A DNA stretch of 64,000 nt, from positions 124,001 to 188,000 of the forward strand of contig NZ_AULW01000016.1 in NCBI RefSeq assembly GCF_000422485.1, read 5' to 3'. The notes below the pieces were generated by a model. That model did not search any database, had not been told where the DNA came from, and saw nothing but the letters and a program-made list of their open reading frames with translations. The DNA is from Paenibacillus pasadenensis DSM 19293 (lineage in GTDB: Bacteria; Bacillota; Bacilli; Paenibacillales; Paenibacillaceae). This document shows positions 26,978-34,801 of the stretch, in pieces. How positions within the stretch are numbered: position 1 is the stretch's first letter; every line of letters starts with the position of its first letter. Both the position numbers and the translations under genes were made by a program.

Positions 26978-27252
26978 TGCCGAGAGAAGCGAGAAGGAGC
27001 GGGCTGCGCGGCCTGATGGAGCAGGACCTCGGCCTCGGACAGCTGCCGGAGCGGCTGGACGACGGGCTGCGGCTCGCCGAGGACCTGGGGCTGGACTCCA
27101 TCCTCGTCATGCAGCTGATCGTCTGGATCGAGGTGCGGCTCGGGCTGGCGGTGCCGGATGCGGAGGTCGATCCGCGCGCGCTGGCGACGGTCGGATCGGT
27201 GCTGGACTTCATGGGGGAGCTGCGCCCGCTCGCAGCGGAAGGGAAGGGTTGA
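26974..27252 (+). CDS. asbD: Aryl carrier protein (AsbD-like)
   Basis: 92 residues. Acyl-carrier fold with the phosphopantetheine Ser in DLGLDSILVMQLIV (about residue 42). It receives the dihydroxybenzoyl group from AsbC and hands it to AsbE. The start overlaps the asbC stop (ATGA) behind GGGAGGAGGA. Short, but the motif, length and operon position agree. Confidence 0.87.
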   Translation: MMPREARRSGLRGLMEQDLGLGQLPERLDDGLRLAEDLGLDSILVMQLIVWIEVRLGLAVPDAEVDPRALATVGSVLDFMGELRPLAAEGKG

Positions 27253-27253
27253 C

Positions 27254-28261
27254 ATGAGCATCAAGATCCATTGCCTGATGAGCTGCCTGTGCGAGATCGT
27301 GAAAAGGCGCGGAGAGGCCGACCACCGGCCGTTTTATTTCGGCGTGTGGGATGCGGAGTTCGACGTGACGGACGACGGCCGCCTCGCCTATCATTCCGAA
27401 AGGCTGTCGCATCAGCGGCGGTTCGACGACTTCGAGCGGCTGTTCGGCCTGCGCGCGCAGCGCTGGCATGACCCCGGCCTCTCGCCGGAGCGCAACGTGG
27501 AGCGGCTGCTGGAGCTGATGGAGGAGCAGCCGGAGCATCGCTACCTGCTCGTCATGCTCGACATGAGCCGGCTGCCGGACCGCGAGACGAAGGCGAGCAT
27601 GAGCCCGTTTCCTCATTATCTGATGGTGTCGAAGACGGATCGCGACGATAGGTGGTTCGTGTTCGACCCGGACTTCCGCTGGGAGGGCGAGGCCAAAAAG
27701 GACGACGTCGTGGCGGCCATCCTGGCGATGGGCGAGGACGGGGCCGGCTACTCGATCGATGCGCAGGCCGTGGGCGCGCCGAGCCTGGAGCTCGTGGACG
27801 CGTACTTCCGCGAGACGTTCCGGCCGGAGCGCAACGAGCTGACGGAGCAGGTGCGCGCCATCGTGGCGAGAGCGGCCGGAGCCGGCACGCCGGAGGCGCT
27901 CGCCCATCTGCTGCCGGCGCTGAAGCAGCTGAAGGTGCTCGCGATCCGCAAGTACGGCTACGAGTACGCCTTGATGTATTTCCAGGATACGCTCGGCTAC
28001 TCGCGCGACCGCTTCCTGAAGTGGGCGAACCAGATCGAGGACCTGTGCCAGACGTACTCGACCGCCCACTACTTGTCCGTGAAGATCGCCATGACCGGAA
28101 AAAAAGCGCTCGTCGAGACGCTGCTCGAAAGCCTCGACGAAGCCGACGCGATCGAACGCGGCATCAAGGAGGAGATCTGGCGCCAGTACGACGGCTGGCG
28201 GCAGGCGGCGCTCGGCGAGCCGGCCCCGCCGCTGCGGGGGCAGGCGGAGGTGCCGGCATGA
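27254..28261 (+). CDS. asbE: Petrobactin synthesis protein AsbE-like (dihydroxybenzoyl transfer)
   Basis: 335 residues beginning MSIKIHCLMSCLCEIVKRRG. It has DHRPFYFGVWDAEF, a FPHYLMVSK segment and YEYALMYFQDTLGYSRDRFL. Called AsbE by operon order and by the DUF6005-like cysteine-containing N-terminus of that family; AsbE transfers the catecholate from AsbD to the polyamine. ATG follows the asbD stop by 1 base and GGAAGGG precedes it. No other catalytic motif could be identified by eye. Confidence 0.8.
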   Translation: MSIKIHCLMSCLCEIVKRRGEADHRPFYFGVWDAEFDVTDDGRLAYHSERLSHQRRFDDFERLFGLRAQRWHDPGLSPERNVERLLELMEEQPEHRYLLVMLDMSRLPDRETKASMSPFPHYLMVSKTDRDDRWFVFDPDFRWEGEAKKDDVVAAILAMGEDGAGYSIDAQAVGAPSLELVDAYFRETFRPERNELTEQVRAIVARAAGAGTPEALAHLLPALKQLKVLAIRKYGYEYALMYFQDTLGYSRDRFLKWANQIEDLCQTYSTAHYLSVKIAMTGKKALVETLLESLDEADAIERGIKEEIWRQYDGWRQAALGEPAPPLRGQAEVPA

Positions 28262-29130
28262 AAACGGCGCTGTGCACGATCTCGTTCCGCCACCAGCTCG
28301 TCTCGTTCCGCGAGCTGGCGGAGCTGGCTGCCCGGCTCGGCTATGACGGCATCGAGCTGTGGGGCGCCCACGCCGCCCAGCTCCATGAGCTGAACCGCCG
28401 GCAGGCGGAGGAGGATCTCGCGCGGCTGCGCGCGCACGGCCTCGGCATCTCGATGGTGAGCCATTATGTCGACATCTCGCCGGAGGCCGACTTCGCCGCG
28501 AGTTGCGACAGCTGCCAGCGGCTGATCGAGCGCGCCCTTTGGTGCGGGGCTCCGCGGCTGCGCATCTTCGCCGGCAGCCGCGGCAGCGCCGAGCTGGACG
28601 GCGGCGAGCGCCGCGTCGTCATCGAGCAGGCCTGCGAGCTCGGGGCGCTCTGCCGCGAGGCGGGCGTGCAGCTGCTGCTGGAGACGCATCCGGCGACGCT
28701 GCTCGACACGCCGGCGATGGCGGCGGAGATGATGCGGCTGGCCGATGCGCTGCGGCCGGGAGCGGCGCTGCTCAACTTCGACGCCCTCCATCTGTGGGAG
28801 GCGGGAGGCGAGCCGTCCGCCTGCTGGCGGGCGCTGAAGCCGTGGATCGGCTATGTGCATCTCAAGAACATCGACCGGCTGGAGCATGTCGGCGTATTCC
28901 GGCCGGACATCGTTTATGCGGCCGGCGGCAGCCGCGAGGGCATGGTCGCGCTCGGCGACGGCGCGATCGACTACGAGCCGCTGCTGGAGCTCGCCGCGGG
29001 CGAGCCGGAGCTGTACGGCTCGGTCGAATGGTTCGGCGGAGACCCCGCCGGCATGCTCGCCCGCGAGAGCGTCTGGCTGCGCGGCCGAATCGCGCGGGCG
29101 CAAGCGACGGCCGCAGGCGCTCTGCGCTGA
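28258..29130 (+). CDS. asbF: 3-dehydroshikimate dehydratase (AsbF-like)
   Basis: 290 residues. Xylose-isomerase-like TIM barrel: CTISFRHQLVSFRELAELAARLGYDGIELWG, metal-site Glu in LLLETHPATLLDTP, NFDALHLWEAG, YVHLKNIDR, and VEWFGGDP. AsbF converts 3-dehydroshikimate to 3,4-dihydroxybenzoate, the catecholate of petrobactin. ATGA overlap with asbE; a terminator follows. No siderophore exporter or uptake gene is next to it. Confidence 0.9.
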   Translation: MKTALCTISFRHQLVSFRELAELAARLGYDGIELWGAHAAQLHELNRRQAEEDLARLRAHGLGISMVSHYVDISPEADFAASCDSCQRLIERALWCGAPRLRIFAGSRGSAELDGGERRVVIEQACELGALCREAGVQLLLETHPATLLDTPAMAAEMMRLADALRPGAALLNFDALHLWEAGGEPSACWRALKPWIGYVHLKNIDRLEHVGVFRPDIVYAAGGSREGMVALGDGAIDYEPLLELAAGEPELYGSVEWFGGDPAGMLARESVWLRGRIARAQATAAGALR

Positions 29131-29145
29131 GGCTTTCTTTAGGGT

Positions 29146-29196
29146 AAAAAAAAGCTGCTCCGCCAAGTCCGTCGACTTGGCAGGGCAGCTTTTTTG
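29146..29196. terminator. Terminator at the end of the asb operon
   Basis: AAAAAGCTGC and GCAGCTTTTTT enclose a second stem GCCAAGTC/GACTTGGC. It can also serve the convergent small membrane gene. Confidence 0.9.
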
Positions 29197-29199
29197 CGG

Positions 29200-29475
29200 C
29201 TAGCTTCCGCTCGCTACGATCAGCGCGCTCAGCATGGAAATGGCGAGTCCGACGCCGATCAGGATCAGGAAAAGCAGCAGGTAGGCGCGGCTCAGGTTGC
29301 GCTTGTTGACGTTGGCATTCTCGCCGAACGCCCATACGAAGAGCAGGATGAGGCCGACGATCGGAATCGCCAGGAGCAGCTGGGTGACGAACCAGTTGCC
29401 GGTCGTCATGACCGAGCTGGGGCCGCCCCCGTGATACGGATCGCGAGCCGAGCCGGAATAAGGCTGTGCATTCAT
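29200..29475 (-). CDS. Small two-helix membrane protein, paralogue 1
   Basis: 91 residues. A hydrophilic Pro/Tyr/Gly-rich head is followed by helix one (LLLAIPIVGLILLFVWAF), the conserved loop GENANVNKRNLSRAYLL and helix two. It shares the loop and the spacing with the next gene, so the two arose by duplication. The RBS is AGGAGGA. Unknown function; such proteins are common in Firmicutes. Confidence 0.75.
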   Translation of the reverse strand: MNAQPYSGSARDPYHGGGPSSVMTTGNWFVTQLLLAIPIVGLILLFVWAFGENANVNKRNLSRAYLLLFLILIGVGLAISMLSALIVASGS

Positions 29476-29490
29476 GTCGAAATTCCTCCT

Positions 29491-29793
29491 TTAGACCGGC
29501 ATTTCGCTCAACGCGCTGATCATGACAGCGCCGAAGATCGCGAATAGGACGAAGTAGAATGCAATGCCGATGAGCGCCCAGAGCAGATAGGCGCGCGAGA
29601 AATGCTTGCGGTTGAGATTGGCGCTGTCGCCGAACGCCCAGACGAACAGCATGACGATGTTCACGATCGGAATCATCAGGATGACGAGCGTGATCAGCCA
29701 GGATTTGACGCTGACGGGCTCGTCGCTGCGATAAGGCGCGTAAGGATTCGGGCCGGACGGGCTTCCGTCAAGCGGTTGGATGGTCGTTTCCAT
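29491..29793 (-). CDS. Small two-helix membrane protein, paralogue 2
   Basis: 100 residues. Same plan as its neighbour: head with PNPYAPYRSDEP, helix LITLVILMIPIVNIVMLFVWAF, loop GDSANLNRKHFSRAYLL, helix two. It lies 15 bases upstream of paralogue 1 on the same strand and is probably co-transcribed. The RBS is GGGGAGAG. Function unknown; the pair may form a heteromer, which is inference. Confidence 0.75.
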   Translation of the reverse strand: METTIQPLDGSPSGPNPYAPYRSDEPVSVKSWLITLVILMIPIVNIVMLFVWAFGDSANLNRKHFSRAYLLWALIGIAFYFVLFAIFGAVMISALSEMPV

Positions 29794-29916
29794 CGGTGGA
29801 CTCTCCCCTTGTCTATAATCGAACCCAAAGATTATCGGCAGGAAGACATGGGAAGTTGAGTGTTTTTTATGAAAAGGATGGAAATGCGAGGATCGACGTG
29901 TTCGTGCCGTGACCGG

Positions 29917-30813
29917 TCATTCCGGCCCGGTCTCTCCGCCCGAGCCGCCCGGGTTGCCGGAGCCAACCGGTCCGCCCGAGCTGGCCGAGCCGTCCGAACC
30001 AACCGGCCCGCTCGAGCCTCGCTCGTAGTGCAGCGAACGGTACTCCAGCGGCGAAAGCCCGAAATGCGTCCGGAAGACGCGGTGGAAATAAGAATAGCTG
30101 GCGAAGCCGCATGCTTTCGCGATCCGCTCGAGCTTCAGCTCGCCGTATTTGATCTGCTCGACGGCCGCCTGCAGCCGGATCTCGATGGCGTACTGGATCA
30201 TCGTCTTGCCGAACTGCTCCTTGAACAGCCTCACCGCTCGGGAGAGGCTCAGTCCGGCATGCCGCGCGGCTTCCTCGAGCTTGAAGGTGGAGAAGGCCCG
30301 CTCCTCGATGAACCGCTTGATCTTGAGCGCCGCCGTTCCCGGCGTCCCGCTCGGCGCGCTTTCGGCGATCGCCCGGTCGATATACAGGCAGAGGCTGCGC
30401 AGGAGCGCGTCCTTCAGCTCCGCATCCTCGTCGAGGGCATGGCGGCGCTTCTCCAGCAGAAGGCTGCGCCAAAGCGTGATGAGCTGCTCGTCGGCTCCGA
30501 CGCGGCTGACCGTCGGGCGCTCTTTGCGGCTCCACCAGGCGTCGATCCAGGGACCATGGCAGAACAGATAATAGTCCCCGCTCGACAGCCGTCCCTTCCT
30601 GGCCGGCTCGCTCACGCTCAGATGATAGTCGTCGCCGGGCCGCAGCAGGAGCAGGTCTCCTCCCGCAAGCCTGTAGGAGACGCCGCCCGAGGCGACCTCG
30701 CAGGTGCCTTCGGCCTGCAGGCGAAATAGGTAATGCTGCAGGCCGCTCCTCACATCATGGAGAAACGGCTTGTAATGGCTGGAATAATCGCAGATCAGCA
30801 GGGAAGTTTCCAC
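29917..30813 (-). CDS. AraC-family regulator of the adjacent sugar genes
   Basis: 298 residues. N-terminal cupin-like sensor domain (YRLAGGDLLLLRPGDDYHL), C-terminal AraC domain (FKLEEAARHAGLSLSRAVRLFKEQFGK, then CGFASYSYFHRVFRTHFGLSPLEYRS). The last 33 residues are a Gly/Ser/Pro tail encoded by GGTTCC-like repeats, absent from most relatives. It is transcribed away from an isomerase/oxidoreductase operon, which it probably activates in response to a sugar. An inverted repeat lies between them. Confidence 0.87.
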   Translation of the reverse strand: METSLLICDYSSHYKPFLHDVRSGLQHYLFRLQAEGTCEVASGGVSYRLAGGDLLLLRPGDDYHLSVSEPARKGRLSSGDYYLFCHGPWIDAWWSRKERPTVSRVGADEQLITLWRSLLLEKRRHALDEDAELKDALLRSLCLYIDRAIAESAPSGTPGTAALKIKRFIEERAFSTFKLEEAARHAGLSLSRAVRLFKEQFGKTMIQYAIEIRLQAAVEQIKYGELKLERIAKACGFASYSYFHRVFRTHFGLSPLEYRSLHYERGSSGPVGSDGSASSGGPVGSGNPGGSGGETGPE

Positions 30814-30877
30814 CGGGAACGGCCTCCGTCTTCAGATTTCCAAGCAAATCGTTCATGTTTTGCCGGAATTGTATATG

Positions 30878-30908
30878 TTCATTCTAGAGGGGAATCGCCT
30901 AGAATGAA
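30878..30908. promoter_or_regulatory. Inverted-repeat operator between AraC gene and sugar operon
   Basis: TTCATTCTAG (30878-30887) and CTAGAATGAA (30899-30908), perfect 10-bp arms with an 11-bp spacer. GTTCAT also occurs at 30851 and 30877, giving direct half-sites 26 bp apart. Likely binding site of the AraC regulator (inference from position). Confidence 0.5.
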
Positions 30909-30950
30909 ACCTGAGCCTAAAATCCTTTCCGCAGAGGAGATTGACTACCA

Positions 30951-31724
30951 ATGACCAAGATCAGCATCGGCCTGCAGCTGTTTACGCTGCGCGAGGAGAC
31001 CGCGTCCGACTTCAAGGGCACGCTGCGCAAAGCGGCGGCGCTCGGCTATCAAGGCGTCGAGTTCGCAGGATACGGAGACCTCTCCGCCGAAGAAATGAAA
31101 GCGACGCTGGACGAGCTGGGGCTGAAGGGCTTCAGCAGCCACGTCTCGCTGCACGCGCTGCGCCAGAACCTGCAGAAGGAAATCGACTATCTGAAGACGA
31201 TCGGCGCGACCTACATGATCTGCCCTTATCTGATGGAGGAGGACCGGCCGCAGACGGGCGAGGGCTGGACCGCTCTGTTCGCCGAGCTGCAGGCGATCGG
31301 CGCCGAGGCGGCCAAGCAGGGACTGGTCTTCGGCTATCACAACCATGACTTCGAGTTTCACGGTCAGGTCGGCGAGGAGAATGCTTTCGACGCCATGTTC
31401 CAAGCGACGGCGCCGGAAGCGGTCCAGGTCGAGATGGACGTCTGCTGGGTGCAGTTCGCCGGACGGGATCCGGTGGCGTACATCGGCAAGTATGCCGGCC
31501 GGCTGCCGCTCCTTCATCTCAAGGACTTCGCCCTCGACGAGCAGGGCGGCATGAAGACGCTGGAGCTCGGACAAGGCGGCGTGGACCTGCCGGCCGTCAT
31601 CGAGGCGGCCGAGGCAGCGGGCGTGCAGTGGCTGATCGTGGAGCAGGACCATTGCCAAAATCCGCCGCTCGAGAGCGTAGCGAACAGCTACGCCTGGGTG
31701 CAGCGCCATTATTTGAACGCTTGA
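30951..31724 (+). CDS. Sugar phosphate isomerase/epimerase family protein
   Basis: 257 residues. Xylose-isomerase-like TIM barrel: IGLQLFTLREE, LGYQGVEFAGY, YHNHDFEF (metal His/Glu region), VEMDVCWVQFAG, PLLHLKDF and WLIVEQDHC. Such proteins interconvert sugars or inositol derivatives. It is followed 28 bases later by a Gfo/Idh/MocA oxidoreductase, a frequent pair in Paenibacillus sugar use. Substrate cannot be inferred. Confidence 0.88.
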   Translation: MTKISIGLQLFTLREETASDFKGTLRKAAALGYQGVEFAGYGDLSAEEMKATLDELGLKGFSSHVSLHALRQNLQKEIDYLKTIGATYMICPYLMEEDRPQTGEGWTALFAELQAIGAEAAKQGLVFGYHNHDFEFHGQVGEENAFDAMFQATAPEAVQVEMDVCWVQFAGRDPVAYIGKYAGRLPLLHLKDFALDEQGGMKTLELGQGGVDLPAVIEAAEAAGVQWLIVEQDHCQNPPLESVANSYAWVQRHYLNA

Positions 31725-31752
31725 TTCCAATTCCGAAGGGAGAACCGATCCG

Positions 31753-32772
31753 ATGAGCAAAATCAAAATCGCGGTCTTCGGCTGCGGCGCGATCGCCCAG
31801 CGCAGACATATTCCCGAGTATGCCGAGAATGAGCTGGCGGAGCTGGTCGCCTTTGCCGATCCGATCCTGGAGCGGGCGCAGGCGATGGCGGACCAATACG
31901 GCGGCAAGGCTTACGCCAGCTACGAGGAGCTGCTCGCGAGCGAGGACGTCGATGCCGTGAGCGTGTGCACGCCGAACCATCTGCATGCCTCGATGGCGAT
32001 ATTCGCCGCGAACGCGGGCAAGCATGTGCTGGTAGAAAAGCCGATGGCTGCCACGGCAGAGGAAGGCGAGCAGATGATCGAGGCGGCGCGCAGGAACGGC
32101 GTTTTCCTCATGGTCGGCCACAATCAGCGGCTGATGCCTCCGCATGTCAAGGCCAAGGAGATTCTCGACTCCGGCGAGCTCGGCCGCGTGCTGACGTTCC
32201 GCACGTCGTTCGGCCATCCCGGTCCCGAGGGCTGGAGCGTCGACGGCGCGGGCAGCTGGTTTTTCCGCAAGGACGAGGCCGTCATGGGCGCGATGGGCGA
32301 CCTCGGCGTGCACAAGTCGGACTTCATCCGCTATCTGCTGAACGATGAGGTGGCGGAGGTCGCCGGCTTCATCGGCACGGTGGACAAGAAGGATACGGAC
32401 GTGGACGACAACGCCGCCTGCCTGCTGCGCATGAAGAGCGGCGCGATCGGCACGCTCGTCGCCAGCTGGACGCAGTACAAGGGCGGGGACAACAGCACGG
32501 TGCTCTGGTGCGAGCGCGGCGTCATGAAGATCGGCACCGTCGACGGCGACGAGGTCATCGTCGAGCCGACCGAGGGCCTCACCCAGACGTACAAGGTCGG
32601 CGCCATGGCGACCAACGAGAAGCAAGTGCCGAGCGGCGTCATCGACGCGTTCCTGGAATCCGTCTCGACCGGCACGCCGCCGGCGATCTCCGGCGAGGAA
32701 GGCTTGAAGTCGCTGAAGGTCATCCTCGCGGCGTTCGAGTCCCAGCGGACCGGGCAGTTCGTCAAGCTGTAA
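31753..32772 (+). CDS. Gfo/Idh/MocA-family oxidoreductase
   Basis: 339 residues. Rossmann dinucleotide site VFGCGAIAQRRHIPEY, then AVSVCTPNHLHA, HVLVEKPMAATAEEG (catalytic Lys of EKP) and GDLGVHKSDFIRYLL with the active-site His. It oxidises or reduces a sugar derivative with NAD(P). AAGGGAG precedes the ATG. It forms an operon with the upstream isomerase under the divergent AraC regulator; a terminator lies about 70 bases after the stop. Confidence 0.9.
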   Translation: MSKIKIAVFGCGAIAQRRHIPEYAENELAELVAFADPILERAQAMADQYGGKAYASYEELLASEDVDAVSVCTPNHLHASMAIFAANAGKHVLVEKPMAATAEEGEQMIEAARRNGVFLMVGHNQRLMPPHVKAKEILDSGELGRVLTFRTSFGHPGPEGWSVDGAGSWFFRKDEAVMGAMGDLGVHKSDFIRYLLNDEVAEVAGFIGTVDKKDTDVDDNAACLLRMKSGAIGTLVASWTQYKGGDNSTVLWCERGVMKIGTVDGDEVIVEPTEGLTQTYKVGAMATNEKQVPSGVIDAFLESVSTGTPPAISGEEGLKSLKVILAAFESQRTGQFVKL

Positions 32773-32844
32773 GAGGCTGCCTGCAAGAAGCTGCCGATTG
32801 CGGCGGCAGGCTGGGGGGAGAGTCGAAGGCTCGCCGACAGCGGC

Positions 32845-32879
32845 AAGGAGCGAAGCGATCGACGCTTCGCTCCTTTTTT
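32845..32879 (+). terminator. Terminator after oxidoreductase gene
   Basis: Thirteen-base stem (32845-32857 with 32863-32875), loop ATCGA, T-tract. The remaining 190 bases up to sigK hold no gene; only weak sigma-E-like boxes were seen there. Confidence 0.9.
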
Positions 32880-33071
32880 AGGTTCAGGCAGGCGGGAGTG
32901 CCATCGGCTCCCCTTATCCGGATCGAATGAAACCGCGCGCCGAATGTCTAATTTTGCGGCTCGATGGCGGAGTACAGGCACTTCTGGGCGGCCGCCCACA
33001 TAAACTAACCGTACATCTGCACCGCCTGCCCCTGGCAGAGACGGTAGTACCGCATGGGGGTGGCCTCCGAA

Positions 33072-33425
33072 ATGCCTGGACTTTTTGCCGCAATCGCCCT
33101 GTTCATCAAGCAGCTCAGCCTGCTTGTGTCCTATGTCAAAAACAATGCGTTTCCGCAGCCGTTGCAGGAGGAGGATGAGCTCCGCCATCTGAAGCTGATG
33201 GCCGAGGGCAACCAGCAGTCGCGCAATCTGCTCATCGAGCACAATCTGAGGCTCGTCGCGCACATCGTCAAAAAATTCGACAATACAGGCGAGGACGCGG
33301 AGGATCTCATCTCGATCGGCACGATCGGGCTCATCAAGGCGATCGAAAGCTTCCAGACCGGCAAGGGCACGAAGCTGGCGACATTCGCCGCCCGCTGCAT
33401 CGAGAACGAGATTCTAATGTCATAA
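33072..33425 (+). pseudogene. sigK: sigK 5' part, interrupted by inserted element
   Basis: The N-terminal half of pro-sigma-K, the late mother-cell sporulation sigma factor. The membrane-bound pro-sequence ([20 protein letters not shown]) leads into [37 protein letters not shown], and [34 protein letters not shown]. Homology stops there at base 33419; one Ser codon and a stop follow from foreign DNA. Region 4 is missing. Start ATG 33072 was preferred over 33054, since it matches the Bacillus start and has GGGGGTGG 8 bases upstream. As in Bacillus spoIVCB, excision of the element would rejoin the gene during sporulation; not decay but a regulated split is the likely reading. Confidence 0.92.
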
Positions 33426-33458
33426 GTGTTGCATTAAAGAAAGGCTTATTACTTATGA

Positions 33459-33484
33459 AGCCACATCAGAGCATGTGGCTTTTT
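33459..33484 (+). terminator. Terminator just inside the element
   Basis: AGCCACAT, loop CAGAGC, ATGTGGCT, TTTT. It lies 34 bases after the false sigK stop codon and would end transcripts from the sigK promoter. Confidence 0.8.
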
Positions 33485-33517
33485 GAATACTTGTGGGTAC
33501 GGAAAGGGTTGCGGAAA

Positions 33518-33991
33518 ATGAAAGATGAGAAATCAAAAAGTGAAATGTACAAGCATTATTTCATGGGTGTTATTGAAGAACTAAAAAAGATGGATTACTC
33601 TGAGGCAGAGGCAAGAATGATGTTCGATGGACTTTCAAACGATATCTTAGAAATATGGGGTTTTTATTTAAATACTTTTGACTTTGCTAAAGAAATCGTT
33701 GAGTTACATAAGGCAGTTCAAAGAGAGTTTGATCCCAAAAACCCTGATCACACTAATTTAGACGATATGGGTGATTGTACTCAGAAAAATGAACCATCGA
33801 GAACAGCGATAACATTTTCAATAAGTGAAGAAATCATGAAAAGTATTAATCAATGGGACCAATGTAAAGCAGTTGACGTAAGCGGGGCTAAATTCGCTTT
33901 TACTTTTATCCCCTCGGGCTTAGGCACATATCTAATTGTTAAATGTGATGTGTGTCAACGTGAATTACATATTTCTGATGACATGGAGTAA
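33518..33991 (+). CDS. Hypothetical protein, first gene of the element
   Basis: 157 residues beginning MKDEKSKSEMYKHYF. Mainly helical N-terminal half; the C-terminal half has a FTFIPSGLGTYLIVKCDVC strand region ending in a single CxxC. No signal or membrane segment. Start ATG 33518 with GGAAAGGG 9 bases upstream; the open frame from 33455 begins inside the terminator. The gene is AT-rich like its right neighbours and unlike sigK. Not recognised; it sits between the attachment site and darTG. Confidence 0.65.
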   Translation: MKDEKSKSEMYKHYFMGVIEELKKMDYSEAEARMMFDGLSNDILEIWGFYLNTFDFAKEIVELHKAVQREFDPKNPDHTNLDDMGDCTQKNEPSRTAITFSISEEIMKSINQWDQCKAVDVSGAKFAFTFIPSGLGTYLIVKCDVCQRELHISDDME

Positions 33992-34030
33992 TTCCGAGTT
34001 AAATTCTTTGAATAACATCATCAGTAACTT

Positions 34031-34059
34031 TTGACTTGATTAAATCATTCGAATATAAT
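34031..34059 (+). promoter_or_regulatory. Near-consensus sigma-A promoter of darTG
   Basis: TTGACT (34031-34036), 17-base spacer, perfect TATAAT (34054-34059). Transcription should start near 34066. Confidence 0.8.
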
Positions 34060-34064
34060 AAATA

Positions 34065-34078
34065 CGAACATATATTCT
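34065..34078 (+). promoter_or_regulatory. LexA/DinR-like box at the darTG transcription start
   Basis: CGAACATATATTCT fits the Bacillus SOS consensus CGAAC-RNRY-GTTYG-like core with one change (ATTC for GTTC), the same variant found in the boxes at 40057 and 56316. It begins 5 bases after the -10 box, where a repressor would block initiation. Confidence 0.55.
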
Positions 34079-34091
34079 GTTGCTACCTGGG

Positions 34092-34107
34092 AGGAAATTC
34101 ATTTCCT
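34092..34107 (+). promoter_or_regulatory. Perfect palindrome in darTG leader
   Basis: AGGAAAT-TC-ATTTCCT, 7-2-7. It lies 46 bases before darT, in the predicted untranslated leader. Candidate operator or RNA hairpin for autoregulation. Confidence 0.4.
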
Positions 34108-34153
34108 TTGTCGAAATAACACTCTAACGTGATTAGACATGGAGTGTAGCTAA

Positions 34154-34789
34154 ATGGTGCCGAATCCAACATTTATTTATCATATAACGAGTATTGGGAA
34201 TTTACATTCGATCCTTAACAATAATGGTCTCGTTTGTATAAACCAATTACACGAGCACGAAAGCTCTTTCGTGAATATTGCTTATGAGCAAATTCAATCT
34301 AGACGCTCGGAAAAACAAGTTCCAATACATCCATACGGTAATCTACATGATTATGTTCCTTTTTACTTTGCGCCGCGGTCACCAATGTTGTATACAATTA
34401 ATCAAGGAAATGTGCCACAGTATCAAGGTGGTCAAAATCAAATTATATATTTGGTATCAACGGTACAACAAGTGTTATCAGAGAAAATCCCATTCGTGTT
34501 TACAGATGGACATGCGATCATGAGTTATTCCGAATTTTACAATGACCCGGTTGATTTAGAGCAAATTGACTGGGGAATAATGAGATCCCAATATTGGTAT
34601 GATACTACTGAATATCCTGACAGAAAACGGAAACGGCAGGCGGAGTTCTTGGCTTTTGAGTTTTTTCCCATTGACTCTATACTTGAAATTGGTGTAATTA
34701 ATGAAACTTACAAGGGTGAGGCACTTAAAATTTTGCGTAATAACTCGATTAATATACCTGTTGAGGTACGCAGAGAATGGTATTACTAA
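34154..34789 (+). CDS. darT: DarT-type DNA ADP-ribosyltransferase toxin
   Basis: 211 residues. DarT features: FIYHITSIGNLHSIL with GLVCIN at the N-terminus (NAD site), YVPFYFAPRSPMLYTI, and the catalytic Glu in RQAEFLAFEFFP (E164). The family attaches ADP-ribose to thymidine (or guanosine) in single-stranded DNA and blocks replication, inducing SOS; some protect against phage. Followed after 12 bases by its macrodomain antitoxin DarG, the standard order. AT-rich. GGAGTG precedes the ATG. All key motifs present, so probably active. Confidence 0.92.
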   Translation: MVPNPTFIYHITSIGNLHSILNNNGLVCINQLHEHESSFVNIAYEQIQSRRSEKQVPIHPYGNLHDYVPFYFAPRSPMLYTINQGNVPQYQGGQNQIIYLVSTVQQVLSEKIPFVFTDGHAIMSYSEFYNDPVDLEQIDWGIMRSQYWYDTTEYPDRKRKRQAEFLAFEFFPIDSILEIGVINETYKGEALKILRNNSINIPVEVRREWYY

Positions 34790-34801
34790 GGTGGTGAGTT
34801 T

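Noticed and set aside
32880-33071. Sigma-E promoter for sigK
   Set aside because: Only partial matches (GTACATC at 33011, GTACAG at 32972) without a proper upstream box at 13-15 bases; not listed as a feature.
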